Below, piece by piece: positions 47,704-59,960 of a DNA stretch of 64,000 nt. The position numbers and the translations under genes were made by a program. The stretch covers positions 820,001 to 884,000 of the forward strand of contig JARHVA010003526.1 of assembly GCA_037957365.1 (NCBI GenBank), given 5' to 3'. The notes under the pieces were generated by a model. That model made no database searches. It was not told where the DNA came from and saw only the letters and a program-made list of their open reading frames with translations. Origin of the DNA: Torreya grandis. Lineage: Eukaryota > Streptophyta > Pinopsida > Cupressales > Taxaceae. Numbering within the stretch: position 1 is the first letter of the stretch; each line of letters begins with the position of its first letter.

Positions 47704-48895
47704 TGTGAACATAGGATTTCAATAAGGGGAGATTAGTATTATGTTAGTATATGAAATCAAAATCAAAATAACACACTAATATCTAATACCTAAATCTTAT
47801 CTCAACAAGGGAGCTTAGTTAATAATACTAGAAAGGAAAACACAACTAAAATTCAAAATAAACCTTCTTTCAGCTTCCCTGGATGCTCCAAATAGTTTGT
47901 TGAAGTGGCATGCTTAGTTTGTGCTCATGAAGTCTGCATCAATAAAGTGTGGCTACCTCCATCTCTCCTTGCCACAATTTTTGGCTTTGGCTTGGCTTGG
48001 ATTGGATCAATAATTTTACATAATAACACTAATTTTAATGTATTTTTGAATGCATTTAGGCATTATAATTTTGGCATAAAAGAGCTTAAAATTTAATAGG
48101 TAAAGCCTTTTATTTATAGATTTTTAAAAATGGTTAGAATCAACCTGAACCAACCACTCAATATGAATATGTGTGGCTAAGGATTACTTCAATTATGTAA
48201 TTAAATTTTTTAAATAAGCTCATCAATATTTAGGATAGAGGGGCATTAAATAGGTAAAAAGGGTCTTAATGAGGCATGGGAGGCATGAATCTTGATATTT
48301 TATGCATTTATGGCCTAGGGATGTCTTCCCAAGAAATGATGTCACCTGATGATGTAATTAATGACAATCAATTTCCAATAAATATTTATTCAACATGTTC
48401 CATGGAAAATTAACTTAAGGCCCTAATTTGGTTTAATTAACCTTAAACATGATTAGTCAATTTTAATGCAAAACCTTGGCAATTTGTGCACAAATTAATC
48501 AAATTGGTCAAAATGTCATATTATTGGCTTGAAATTTGACTAGATTGGAATTTGAAATTGATGTTAGATGTATTAGAGATGTTATCCCATTTAGGCTGTT
48601 GCCAATGCAAAATAACAAAAGCACATGTCTTGTACAAGAAATCTGATAGAAAAGAGCAATCTAGAGCACCTAGGTGCAAAAATGTCATTTTGACTCAAAA
48701 TGCTCTGATCAAAGTTAGCTACTTCATAAATTTCATTACCCCATTTAATGACACTATGGCCAAAATTAAAACTTGAATATATAAATTTCAACTTATTTAA
48801 CGTGTTTTAGTGTTTTAGACCAAATTATAAATTTTGGTGGAAATTGATCAAAAGCTTGATTGATGGTCATTGGTGGCCAGATTTATGTGTTTACA
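47704..48895 (-). repeat. Element D, 5' LTR
   Basis: Right LTR of D; starts TGTGAACATAGG and ends GTGTTTACA on the + strand, followed by AACCT. Confidence 0.9.
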
Positions 48896-51800
48896 AACCT
48901 ATGATTATATTATTCATCATCGATAATTCCTAAGGATGTATAATTTGTAATATTATACAACATGGTGCTAAGTAGTTACTTAATCTATGAAATCAACTCT
49001 TCATTATCCCTAAGGAGTCTATCCAAGCCTGTTGAGGAAACACTTAAACTTTGGATCTTATCCACCACTATCCATAATATAACATTTAAGTGGGCCAGGC
49101 TAATGGTTTTAAATTTAGGAATCCTATTCCTAATAAATATTTTGGTGAGATCCTTTATTTTAGCCTCTACATCTTGCCACTCTATCATCAATCCTTTGGC
49201 TACCTCACTTTGCTAGATCAATACATCCTATCTTAGCTTCATTGATTTTAAGGAGTCAAATATATTGAAAATGGATGGTTCAAACATATTTATTATGGCC
49301 TCAAGTACCAACAAGATATCCTAGGTCTCTAAATTCTCCTTTTCATTCTCCAAGTTATGAATCCTTTATTTCATTCCCCTAATGCCTGATCTAAATTGAG
49401 TTAAATGAGCCTCAATTAAGCTTTCAATATCCTCTTCATGGATAGGTATTTCACTAGGATACTACTCTCCAATTGGAGTTAAAACTATAAAAGGTTTAAC
49501 CTTATAGAATGTGAACTCTTCAGTTCCCACCATGGTCTTTCTTATTCTCAACCTCTCTAATTTAGTTGTCTCTGGATTGAATTTATAGTTGTAGTTGATT
49601 CAGTGAACTTTGGAAGTTTAAGAGCCATTATTTGGGTACTACTTGATGCTCCTAATGCATCCATCTATTTTCCACTTAGCCCTATAGTGGTCAATATACT
49701 TATTTCTTCTTCCTCTTTCATCAAAGCCCATATCCATGGCTTGATATTATCATGTACATCAATGTTAATAGTTTGGGCTAAGACCCAAAAGTGAGACAAA
49801 GTGGGATTTTTATGCATTTTTTTATAAATGAACTAATCATGGATGACTAATCCATGAATATGGTATTCCTCACTAAAAAAGTTTATTTTACTTATGGGAT
49901 GAGTGAAAGTCAACTTTGGCCTCTTTGATCCAACTAGGACCAAGGCTAATTTTACCTTCCTTTTTTTTGGGGGTGCTATTGGAACTAAATCCAAATAAAC
50001 CTCTTTTCTTATCTTTCTCAAGTTATTCTACTTGCCCTTAGGGTTCTTAAGCTTGATCTTCCTCTTCCTTAGATCCATATGCCTTAGCTATCACTCTAAG
50101 TTCATCCTCTATCATTTCATTAGACTCCAAGGCTATCATATCCAAAAACTCTATGGGGACCCTAGTATTTGAGGCAGGGCTAAGGATGAAGGTCCCTCAC
50201 TAGGCATTTCTTCCAACTGCTCCTTGTTAGGACCTTGTGTAATTTATGCTTGGGGATAAAATTCTATCTATGGTTACTCTTAAGGTGGCCTGGAAGGTCT
50301 AAGAAGGAAAATATATTAAAGAGGTACCATTTTTAATATATCCCTTGGTGGCTTTTCATTAATAGTCAATCTATGCTCAAGTCTAACATTGTGCATCTTG
50401 AGCCTAGCCAATACATCTTCAAAACTGTTAGCCCTAATGTGTAGAGGATAATATAGAATAATTTGATGCACATAAACTAGATTGGGTAGCTATTTTCTCT
50501 TGAAATTTTTGCATAACCTGTCATAATGATCCCAATGCCTTAGATTATCTAGTTGAAAGCCAAAAGAATCTATATACCTAAAAATGGTGTCCACATGCTT
50601 CCAATATTGAAAAACTATTCTACTAATTATTTGAGGAAAGGGATGGAGAAATCCTTTCATTTTATCCTTTCACATTCCATCAACACCATGAAAGAGTTGG
50701 CATGTAATTTTATGCTATGCTAGTTTGTTGGGAACATAAATAGGGAACTTGTAAGGTTGAGTCCGAATTTCCTCTATTTCAATCACAGTATAATCTAGAT
50801 ATAACTAGATGTCTCCCATTAGTTCCACATAATTATTAATTATAAGTCTTACCCTAGATATTGAGATCCTTATGATGGATTCTACTAAAGTAGGATAGAC
50901 ACAATCACAAATGAACTGCATGTGTTGTCTATATTTGAAGATATATAGTTTTGAATAATGGTGGGAGATAGTGAATTTTATCTCAGGTGACCAATTTTTT
51001 TAGTGAGGGATCTGAGTGGAGGCTATCAGGGCATCCAATAAGTAGGACATCATAAAGAATTGGTTTCTAGTCTTCTTCTTAATGGCTATAAATTGTCTCC
51101 CTAGGTAGATGTTGATCATATCCCCAATCGGGGGAGTGAGACCTTTTTATACCATGAAGTAGTCATAGGATACCTAAATCTTACTAACAAATGTGGTTTA
51201 AGGGGATCCAACTATTATTTTCAATAGGGTCATAATTACCCTAATTCCTTCCCTAAATTAGGCAATTGGGATGTTGCTAGCAGGGTCTCAAATCACAATA
51301 TTCCCATGGAGAAACTATAGCCTAAGGATGGTGTCAAGGTCATTCTTGCCAATCCATTCCTTAATGGTGGGTATGTACACATGGGGTTTTGGAATCATGA
51401 AATACTTCTCAAAGGCTAAGGGAGAAATATATGAAACTATTCTAGAGAAACCCTCACAAATGATCCAATCATTTTAAATTCTATAATCTACAAATATAGA
51501 ATCAATGATATCAATGTAATGAAGTACCTCTAGTTTAGCAACAACATGATAGAGACCAACCATTTGAACTAAAACTAGGTCACAATACCTCCTAATTACT
51601 TTGGCAATTCTTTATTCTTCTTTGGTGATGGTTTACATCTCCTTAATGGTCTAGAAGAGCTTGGATCAATTTTTATTACAATTATTCAATGCCACAGTGT
51701 CAAGGTTAGTATCCTTGAAAACCCTTCCCTCACTATCTGTAGATAGATATAATTTTGTCTCATCCCTCAATTATTGCCTGCAAGCTACCATGGTTTCCAC

Positions 51801-52026
51801 ACTTGTAAATTGCTCCTAATTAGATTGTAAATGGTCTCTAGTTTATTTCCTTTTGTTATCAAATCACAATTTAATTTATTCTGGACTTGTTTTAACCAAT
51901 CTAAGTTTACTTATGGATTTTATGCAAGTCTTAGGGATTTAGAGCTTCTTGGTTAGATTTTATACACAGCCTAAAACCTAGGTAGTCATGAGATAAATAT
52001 CCTTCATTTAAGGGTGAATCTACCAT
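48896..52026 (-). pseudogene. Relic ORF X2, main part, unknown function
   Basis: A long minus-strand frame starting near an ATG at 52026 (MVDSPLNEGYLSHDYLGFR). Readable segments: FEKYFMIPKPHVYIPTIKEW (about 51410-51345), PPIGDMINIYLGRQFIAIKK (about 51140), FMMSYLLDALIAS (about 51050), FPIYVPNKLA (about 50740), LHPFPQIISRIVFQYWKHVD (about 50660-50600), then a basic Pro/Lys stretch (APPKKRKVKLALV near 49970) and a helical, charged C-terminal part up to D. It looks like a soluble protein of well over 700 residues. I cannot name the family; it could be the extra ORF of a plant Ty3 element. It has more than twenty stops and several frameshifts. D is inserted near its C-terminus. Confidence 0.55.
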
Positions 52027-52500
52027 TTTTTTTGTTTATCTACTCTTGATTACTCTATATATGAAACCGAATAAATTAAATTTAAATGACTTTACCTTGG
52101 GGTTATTACTTTAATCTCTCCATTCATGAACCATAACAAAGAGATTCTATAGCAAGTAAGTAGTTGGTTTTGAGAGTTTTGAAAGAAGATGGATAATAAG
52201 AAAAGAATTACAATATTTGAGGAAATAGAGTTTGCATTTCACAACAAATAGCTTTTACATAGTATATTATATCCATGCAAGTAGATAAACACTTTAAAGA
52301 GATAAATTTTTAGTAAATAACTTAAGAAAACTTAGAATTTAATTTATATTTAAGGGTAACACAAATTTTACCATTTTATCTTCATAGAACACATGAAATA
52401 ATTCCCATTAGACACAAAGTTCTTTATAAAATACAATTGTCTTCTTATTCAATTATAGTACAACTCATATAGGAAAATCTGATTATCTCAAACATAAGTT
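52027..52500. other. Stretch between ORFs X1 and X2
   Basis: AT-rich, no readable frame longer than chance. No LTR signature recognised, so it is unclear whether X1 and X2 belong to one element. Confidence 0.35.
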
Positions 52501-52539
52501 TTGGATTTCTTAAACTGACTTGTATAATTTTCTATCTTT

Positions 52540-55500
52540 TCTTCTTTGCCATAAATTTGTCCACCTCTAGCATGCAAGCCAACATTCCTAATTATATAAA
52601 ACTAAAACTAAAATCCAAATAGGAAAAAAATTCTTCAATTTTTCATGTGATGCACTAAAACTAGAAATTATTGAGTAATAACTTCCTTAAAACTCTCCTT
52701 CATGTCATGCAGTGATCAGTGCCAAGTAGACTTCTTCGTGTTTCTTGTTTGAATTGATTACAAATTCTTTGCATGTAGCACAAAACTAGATGAATTATTT
52801 TACTTTCACAAAAACACTTCAAGTAATGATACTTGAATAAAAATCAAAGAAGGAAAGTGAAAGAAAAGACAATATCTACTTCAATCTTTAGATAGGATTA
52901 ATCCAATTCTTGAACTTGATCTCTGCATTTTTATCTGTACTTGATGTGCTAGTAATTAATTGATTTGATGACTCCTTCATCTAGTTTCATAATTGCTTAC
53001 CTCTCTATTTTAAATCTTACTATTTACCTTTCGATATTTTTACTTTGACATTTTGCTTTCTCAATCCTTGAACTTATCCTTTTCAACTCTATTTGACAAT
53101 TCATCACCACTTTGATATACTTAGTTGTAAAAGGAGTTATGACTGTGTCTATTCTTTGCTTGAACTATTCTATGAACTATTCATCTATTCTTGTTATAAT
53201 AGTTGTCTATATACCTATGATTCCAAAGAGGTAATCTTCAAGATCAACATTGACATCACATGACACTTCTTTTGTCATCTTCATTTCCTCAGCTATATCT
53301 AGAAGGATTCTTAAATGAAAAGAAAGGAGATAATCTTCCTACTTTATTTTCTTCAAAGAATAAGCAATTTGTTCTTCAGCTACAATTTTCTCATCTAATT
53401 TTAAAATATTTTCAAGAGTTTCCTGCTAGAGTTTAAAAAGACCATTTTCATTTTCTAATTCAATTCTTAATGTGCTCATTTCTACTATCTTTCCTAGAAG
53501 ATCACTTTGAGCATATTTATTAAGTGGAAATAATTTCTCAACTTTTTGTCTCATCTTTTCAATCAACTTGTCAATGGCCCTAGCTTTATCTCCAATTTTT
53601 TCTACTTCAGTAATTACGTGTCAATTAATCATAGTATTTAGGAGCAAGGATTTTTTAGGGATAAACTTCACTTTTTTAATTATTTGACAAACTTATCATT
53701 ATGTTAATTTAACTTATTTTTAATAGCCTTATCTTCATCTAGATTTTTAACAAGAATATTAGTCAATGTCTGAGAATCTTATTTAAGTACATCTATTGTA
53801 ACTTCTCCAAGGGATACTCTTGTTATTTATAAGCTCTCATTAGTCACTTCTCCTTTGTTGACTCCAAGTGGTGGAGTTGTTATCTCAACAAATTTTTACC
53901 CTGAGGACTTAATTATCAATTTTGAGGTCACATTTACTTTTTTAAATTTATTCCCTCTTTTCTCTAGACTCTTTAACAACTGTAGATCTACTTCTTCAAG
54001 ATTGATTACTTCTTTGGTCCCTGGAATTATTTTCAAAGCTAGCCAAGATGAAAAATTTGTACTGGTGGAAATAACAAGTTGTCTCGTCATTGCATGTTGT
54101 TCACTTTTAGTTACCGACTCCTATGAATAATATTTTTGTGTAGGAGGTTATTTTTCCATTTCAACTTTATCTTTTCCTTTATCTATAACTTTTTCAATAG
54201 CTTCCTTTTAGGGTCTTATCTCTTGCTCCTTTTCTTTTTTTGATGCTTCCTTCTGTGATGCTAGAGTCTCCTCAACATTTAACTTGTTGAGTTCTTCTTC
54301 ACCATGAGATGGTTCATTTGAAGGAGGTGGGGGTGTTGAAAATTTTGGAGATGAAGGAAGAAGAGAAGGACTCACTTCTTTTAGAGAATGATTTTCTAAG
54401 GATTTCATGCTATACTTAGGAAATGAGAGAGAAATTGAAGGAACTTGAATAAAAGTAGTAGTTGGAATAACAATCAGAATACTTGGAGTAACAGGGGTAG
54501 GAGAAACTAATGGTGAAATGATAGCAATATATTGGATTATATCCTTGTCTTTTAATACTGATAAAGTGTCATCCACATTATTCTTGATCCTTAACTTCTT
54601 TATGGGACCTCGACTACTTTCTCCTTGATTTACTTCTTTTCTTTTCTATCTCACAAGTGTAGTTTTTCATAAAAAACCTTTCATGCAATATCCCTTATTT
54701 AAAAGCCAATTAGAAGTAATTTCCAAAACATTTGAAGTTATCTATAGTTATCTTATCATGATAATTACCCAATTTAATTGTTGGAAGTGAGGCCCTATCT
54801 CCTTCTTTTACCTGGAAAGCATCACTAACAACTATGTCATGATCTTGCAAATCCTCTAAAATAGTTACTAAATCAAAGCCTTAATTTTTTTCTATAGTTA
54901 ACATATTGTTATCTCTTCTTCTTATCTCAAACTCATTTTTTCAATCTATCCATAAATCCTCTAGTGTTGGGACATGAGTATACTCAAGAGACACTTTAGT
55001 TTGAGCAATACCTCTACAATCAAAATTTGTTCTGGCCTCAAAATGAACTTGAGTATAATGATAATAGATTTCCTTATACACATTATTAACTTTGTAGATG
55101 CTATGAAATTGATAGTGACCAATAAAAATTGGAAAATTAATAACTGCCTTATGTGTTTTGGATTGAAAATCATGTAACTCAACTAATTTTTAGCTCATCT
55201 CCATCATGATCTATTTGTCACTCAGGTACCTTGGTAGCTTAAGTGGTGCTCCTATTAATCCTCCTATTTTGAGATAAGTGAAGTCACAAAATTGGATAAA
55301 AATACATCCATACAAAGTTACTACATCCCATGCTTCATCTAGCACCTTTTATGCTTCAATGGTTTTTTCAACTCGAAAATAATCTCATAAAAAAACTATC
55401 ATTCAATATGATGTAACATTTGTAATAACTTTCAAGGACCAGTTGAGGATAAAATTCATAGATTGGTATTGTTGATAAAGTACCCATATTCCTTAACCTT

Positions 55501-56420
55501 GAAAAAACCCTAGTGGAAGCTACTGGATATGCCAAATATGGTGTTATCTTGAAATCAAAAGTCTACAATACATTATTTAATTATTGATCAATGTTATCAC
55601 TAATCATGTTTACCCAATCAATCTTAGAATAACTCTGGGTTACATCAATGGTTATAATGTAAGCATACATCCATGATGAAAACCATTTAACATTATTTTG
55701 TACATTAATTCTGCATAGTAGCTGAATAATATAATCTACTTCTTGAATGAAATCACACCTAACAAGGTATTGGGGAAACCTTGAGGGTTTCTTGACCTTT
55801 TTCAAGTAGTAAGTATTTGTGATCTTGATGCATTCAAGCATCTTGGTTTCCCATTGCTTCTCAGCTATATCCATTGAAATGTCAATTACCTTTGGTGATG
55901 TTTGGATTTTTAAGTAGTTAAAACATTGAACATCAATCCTTATAACTACATTCTTAGCAATATCCCTTATTACTCTAGACAAGGAATCGTAATATTTTGT
56001 ACATGCAAGCATAAACTTAGGAATATGAGCTAAGTTAGGGAAAGCTGCTACTTGTATAATTCCACTATTGGTCATGGCACTCAGAAGTGGAGTCTTTGAA
56101 GTATCCTTGGATCTTTCTAAAATCTCAATAACAAACACATGCCCCATGTCTATGTCACTTATCTTAATGATTTTTGATGAAATGGATGATTCAATAGGAT
56201 ACCCTTTATATTCATAATTCATTGTGGGTTCTTAGATTGTTAATTTCTTTTCCTTTGATTTTTTCTTACCCTTCTTGATCAATTCAATACTTTCATCAAG
56301 TACTAATTCTAAGACCTCTTAAATACTTCTGCTACTTTCCCATCTAACCTTCATGATGCTTCCAACCCAGACATTTACTCCTTTGAATTTTGAAGAATGC
56401 TTGGTAAATGTTTTGAGATA
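52540..56420 (-). pseudogene. Relic ORF X1: globular N-terminus, proline-rich linker, coiled coil
   Basis: The minus strand from about 56420 (VRWESSRSI, then a lysine-rich DESIELIKKGKKKSKEKK) leads into the longest open frame of the window, 213 residues from the ATG at 56222 to 55581 (HIPKFMLACTKYYDSLSRVI, FPQYLVRCDFIQEVDYIIQL, NVKWFSSWMYAYIITID). Coding-like sequence continues through FYPQLVLESYYKCYIILND (about 55440) and FVWMYFYPILS (about 55290). A Pro/Ser-rich linker lies at 54576-54208 (VSPTPVTPS, PPPPSNEPSHGEEE), and Lys/Glu/Leu-rich coiled-coil stretches run from 54090 to about 53100. Family not recognised. It shares orientation with pol of E and may be an accessory ORF of a Ty3 element. 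Confidence 0.55.
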
Positions 56421-56495
56421 CTTAATGAATACTTCAAAGGATTAATAAATATGGGAATGATATTAACTTAGATACTTTTTAACTCTCAGTAAGTT

Positions 56496-56790
56496 CTAAA
56501 AACTTTTTGAAAAGAATAAGTATTTCCAAAAAATTAAGTAACTTGATTTTAAGTTAAAAGTCTTAACATATTTAAGTTTCTCTTTCAAGTTAATCAATTT
56601 TGTGTTTATAGTAGTAGGAGATAACTTCAAATTTTCAATGTTACAAGACTTTGGGTTTTCAACATTATAAGGCTTCAGGTTCTTGCTAGTAGAAGGCTTC
56701 AGGTTCTTCGGGTCATAAGTCTTTGAGTTTACAAAAGCATAAGACTTTGGGTTCTCCAAGGTGTAAGACTTTGGGTTCTTAAGGACTAAT
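56496..56790 (-). repeat. 24-bp tandem repeat coding an octapeptide
   Basis: Seven or so 24-base units between 56641 and 56790, typical unit AAGACTTTGGGTTCTCCAAG plus four bases. The minus strand reads ENPKSYAF, VNSKTYDP, KNLKPSTS, KNLKPYNV, ENPKSCNI, ENLKLSPT: an 8-residue repeat with conserved Asn/Lys and Tyr/Ser. The frame continues to 56496 without repeats. It could be an N-terminal extension of X1, but stops separate them. Confidence 0.75.
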
Positions 56791-56799
56791 TACTTATGT

Positions 56800-58010
56800 C
56801 TTTAGAAATAAGTAATAAGTAATATAAAACTTGATAGGATCAATCTTTGGGACTTGGGTTTCTCAAGACAAGTTACAAGTAGGTATAAACTCAAAACAAG
56901 TGAAGGTGAATGATAAAATTTATTTGGTCTAAGAAATTAGGGCATCCTTGGAAGTTTTTTTATTTTCTAACTTTTGACATAGAAAATGCATAACAAGGTC
57001 TGCAACCATAGTTTTTGATCAAAAATGATGATTTTAACAATGAAAACAAAAAATAAAATGAATACATATATGCAAACCCTAACAAAAGAGAAAATGAATG
57101 GAATACAAATAAAAATAGATGAAAAACCAAACCTTAAAAATAAACAAATAAGAAGAAAATAATTAAATTAAAACACTCTGCCTACCTCAACTACAAGTGG
57201 GTCACAAAAGGAAATGCCCAAAATTAATTCAAATTGCTCCAAGGATAAAAAATGCTCATCTCAAGGTTTACAGAGGTAATCACTTCATTTTGATGACTTG
57301 GAGTGAGGTGGAAATGAGGTGGAAATTCCAATTTTATATATTTTCCAATGCATTAATTACAAGTGTGCCAATGCCACATCAACTTGCCTTGTTGATTGGG
57401 GTTTTCAAATTACTTTACTTATTTTAGGCTTTTATAAGCATAGCAGTCTTGTAATCTTAATCAGGGCTTGGTAGTGTTAATAAGTCCATAAACCTAAAAA
57501 TATTTTACTTATAAAATCTATAAGTGAAGTAGTCTCAAGAACTTGATTAGGTCTTGGTAGTTTTAATTGGGTTTCATGATCTACTTAACTTATTTAATTT
57601 TCATAAGCAAAGTTCCTTGATAAACTTGATTTGATCTAGGAAGTGTGTGTCAAGTTTTTAGGATAACTTAACTTATTTTTAAGGAAGTAAAGTATCTTAG
57701 AGAACCTGATTTGCATTATAAAATGAGCTAAGTTACCTTTAGGCTATAAAAATGGATGGATGGAGGATATGGGTGATGCTTTTAAGTTGGTTTTTTCAAT
57801 CTTCTAGAGAAACTTGAAGCAATTGAGAGAATTATTACAAAATTAAAAAAACATAAATAGGAGCCAAATATTTTATTATGAAGACTGACTTCAAATAACA
57901 TAACTGATATACACATACTATTAAGAAGCAAATTTTTTTAAAAGGGGTGTCTCCCAAAATCTTGAAGTATCAAATTTTTGGGACACCAGCTAGCTCTAAC
58001 TGGGGACACC
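56800..58010 (-). repeat. Probable decayed LTR between E and the X1/X2 region
   Basis: After the last integrase-like residues of E (near 58200) the minus strand has AGAAATAAGGG followed by TGTCCCCAGTTAGAGC at 58010, the look of a purine tract and LTR start. No partner copy lies in the window (it would be beyond 64000 if this is the 3' LTR of E), so the left end is unknown. It contains the repeats listed next. Confidence 0.35.
57413..57742. repeat. Roughly 85-bp tandem repeat, four copies
   Basis: Units begin near 57413, 57503, 57590 and 57673 with ACTTATTTTA or close variants, followed by an AAGT...GAACTTGAT...TTGGTAGT core. They are degenerate, with lengths from about 70 to 90. Confidence 0.6.
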
Positions 58011-58199
58011 CTTATTTCTATCATAAGAAAAGAAACAAGGGTGATATTTTAGTATCTCTAGTTTTGCTTTCAATTCATTAGGTATGGAGTCATTACAAAA
58101 GCTTAGTCATAAAAACTAATAGACTAACTAGAACATAAATTCATTAAACAAAACAAAAGAAAAAATAAAAACTTTATTTATGTACAGGCAAGAGATACC

Positions 58200-59290
58200 T
58201 TATTTCTCAATTTTTGATGAGCTAGGGATAAACTATCTTTTTTAGGAATATTTTGTATAGTAAAGGGTCATTTTCACAAGGAATCAAAATTCCCATGCTT
58301 TCCTTTTTGTTCATTTTGCTTATCCCACATAAGAAATATATCTCCCACTTCAAATTTTATATCTCTAGCTCCTTAGTCAAATATATTCTTAACTTTTGAT
58401 TTATGATCCATTAGCTGATCAAAAACTTGAACATGAACTTCTTGCAGTTCACTAAGAAGTATGATTCTCTTATCAAGCGAATCTTGATAAGTGGTGTCTT
58501 CAATTGCTTTTACCAATTGTATACCAGGAAATTCAAGGGTTATTGGTATTTCAGCATTTGTTACATATACAATTGAAATGGAGACATAACTAATGCCTTC
58601 TTTGGAGTAATTATATTAGCTCACAATACATCAAATAGCTTCTTATGCTAGGTCCTTTGATTGTTGTCCACCATTTTTAAATGATATTCATCAAATTTTT
58701 ATTGCTCAACTCAACTTGTCTATTACCTTGAAGTAATGATTTGAAGTATGAACTAGTTTTATCCCATAAGAGTAATAGAACTCAGTCAGTTCGATAGAAG
58801 AGAAGTTAGTTACATTATCTATCACAATTTTAAGTGGTACATCAAATCTGCCAATAATATTTTATTTTATAAAATCACACACTACTTCTGATGTAGCCTA
58901 CTTAATTAGAATAACCTCAACCCATTTTCTAAAATAATTAGTAGCTGTTAGAATGTAGTGATGTCTAACACTTGGAGTATTCAAAAAACCAATAAAATCC
59001 ATTCCCCATTACTAGAAAGGCTCAATAATAATTACTGGTTTTAGTGGTAAAGTAGGTAATTTAACTCTTCCTATAAAAAGATGACATGCTTGACACTTAA
59101 CAACCCATTCAAATGCATCTTGAAACAAAGTAAGCCAAAAATACCTTGCTCGTAAGATTTTATATGTAGTGACTCTAGCTAAAAAATGACCTCCACATGC
59201 TTTGTCATGAAATGCCTTTAACAATTCAATCTATTATTCTTTATCTACACAATGGAGAAAAACACCATCAATTCCCTTTTTATATAGACC
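58200..59290 (-). pseudogene. pol: Integrase of element E
   Basis: The zinc-binding part is well kept: LLKAFHDKACGGHFLARVTT, then ARYFWLTLFQDAFEWVVKCQ and ACH (59224-59090), giving H-x(n)-H and C-x2-C. The core starts WGMDFIGFLNTPS with the first Asp; the second Asp is in IVIDNVTNF (near 58815). The third acidic residue is gone: where Glu is expected the codon at 58709-58711 is Ser, followed by a stop. The C-terminal part (FEVGDIFLMWDKQNEQKGKH) is recognisable to about 58260. It would have inserted cDNA; this copy is inactive. Confidence 0.85.
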
Positions 59291-59299
59291 ATTGTCTCA

Positions 59300-59960
59300 A
59301 ATGACATAATCCTTGGATTTCAACTTGATAGTCCACTTTTATTTCTTTGTTAGATTGTCTAGAAATTCTTGATAACTCAAATAGTAAGCAATCTTGTTGT
59401 ACCATTCATTAACCAGATCAATAAAAAGTACCATGGGTAATTATTCTTTAGTTTCTCCTAGATTTAGAGATGTTATAGCTTCAAGCTTAATTTCAGTCAT
59501 CAATTGACACAATCCTCTACCTCTCACTAACTTTGTTGGTCTAATGTCAAGATCAAATTCTTGTAATTTAGCTACCCAAGTGCCCCTAAGTAGCCCTACC
59601 TCCTACTGAGTTAGAATATACTAAATTACAAAATTTGGAATGTATACCAAAGTGTGAGAAGACAAAATATAATACCTAAAAAATTTGCATGCTTTCACTA
59701 CTGCATATGTATGCTTCTCCATTTGAGAGTACTTCAACTATGAGATTTTTAGTGGTTGACTCATAAAGGCTATATATGCTTCAACTCCTTCATCATTCTT
59801 TTGCATGAGGATGGTTGGCATTATATGTTCTAAAGAATAACAATAAAGAATAATTTCTTTACTAAAATTTAGAGAAACTAACACTAGAGCTTTAGCTATT
59901 ACTGCTTTGATTCTTTCAAATGCCAATTTTACTTCAACATTCCATTTAAAATCTATATTT
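59300..59960 (-). pseudogene. pol: RNase H domain after RT in element E
   Basis: Minus strand: KAVIAKALVLVSLNFSKE (connection to RT), YCYSLEHIMPTILMQ (where the first catalytic Asp would be; here the D of the usual 'DAS' is S), YIAFMSQPLKIS, YSQMEKHTYAVVKACKFFRYY, the 'Y...EKE.lA' segment, then LSSHTLVYIP. Fits a Ty3 RNase H that removes the RNA strand. The catalytic first Asp appears lost. Confidence 0.7.

Larger units (their letters stand above)
39603..48895 (-). mobile_element. Element D: non-autonomous LTR element with 1.19 kb LTRs
   Basis: LTRs at 39603-40790 (1,188 bases) and 47704-48895 (1,192 bases), TGTGAAC...TCTACA/TTTACA on the + strand, flanked by a perfect target duplication AACCT (39598-39602, 48896-48900). 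The minus strand starts TGTAGACACC, and a purine tract inside the left LTR (CAAATAGGGGCAAAC) marks that copy as the 3' LTR, so D runs on the minus strand. The internal 6.9 kb holds an acidic relic ORF, three kinds of internal repeats and a minisatellite. I found no RT, RNase H or integrase. The primer site inside the right LTR was not recognised. Confidence 0.88.

Noticed and set aside
54961..55182. 73- and 67-residue ORFs on opposite strands at 54961-55182
   Set aside because: Opposite-strand pair with no motif; the minus one may be a fragment of X1 out of frame, not a separate gene.
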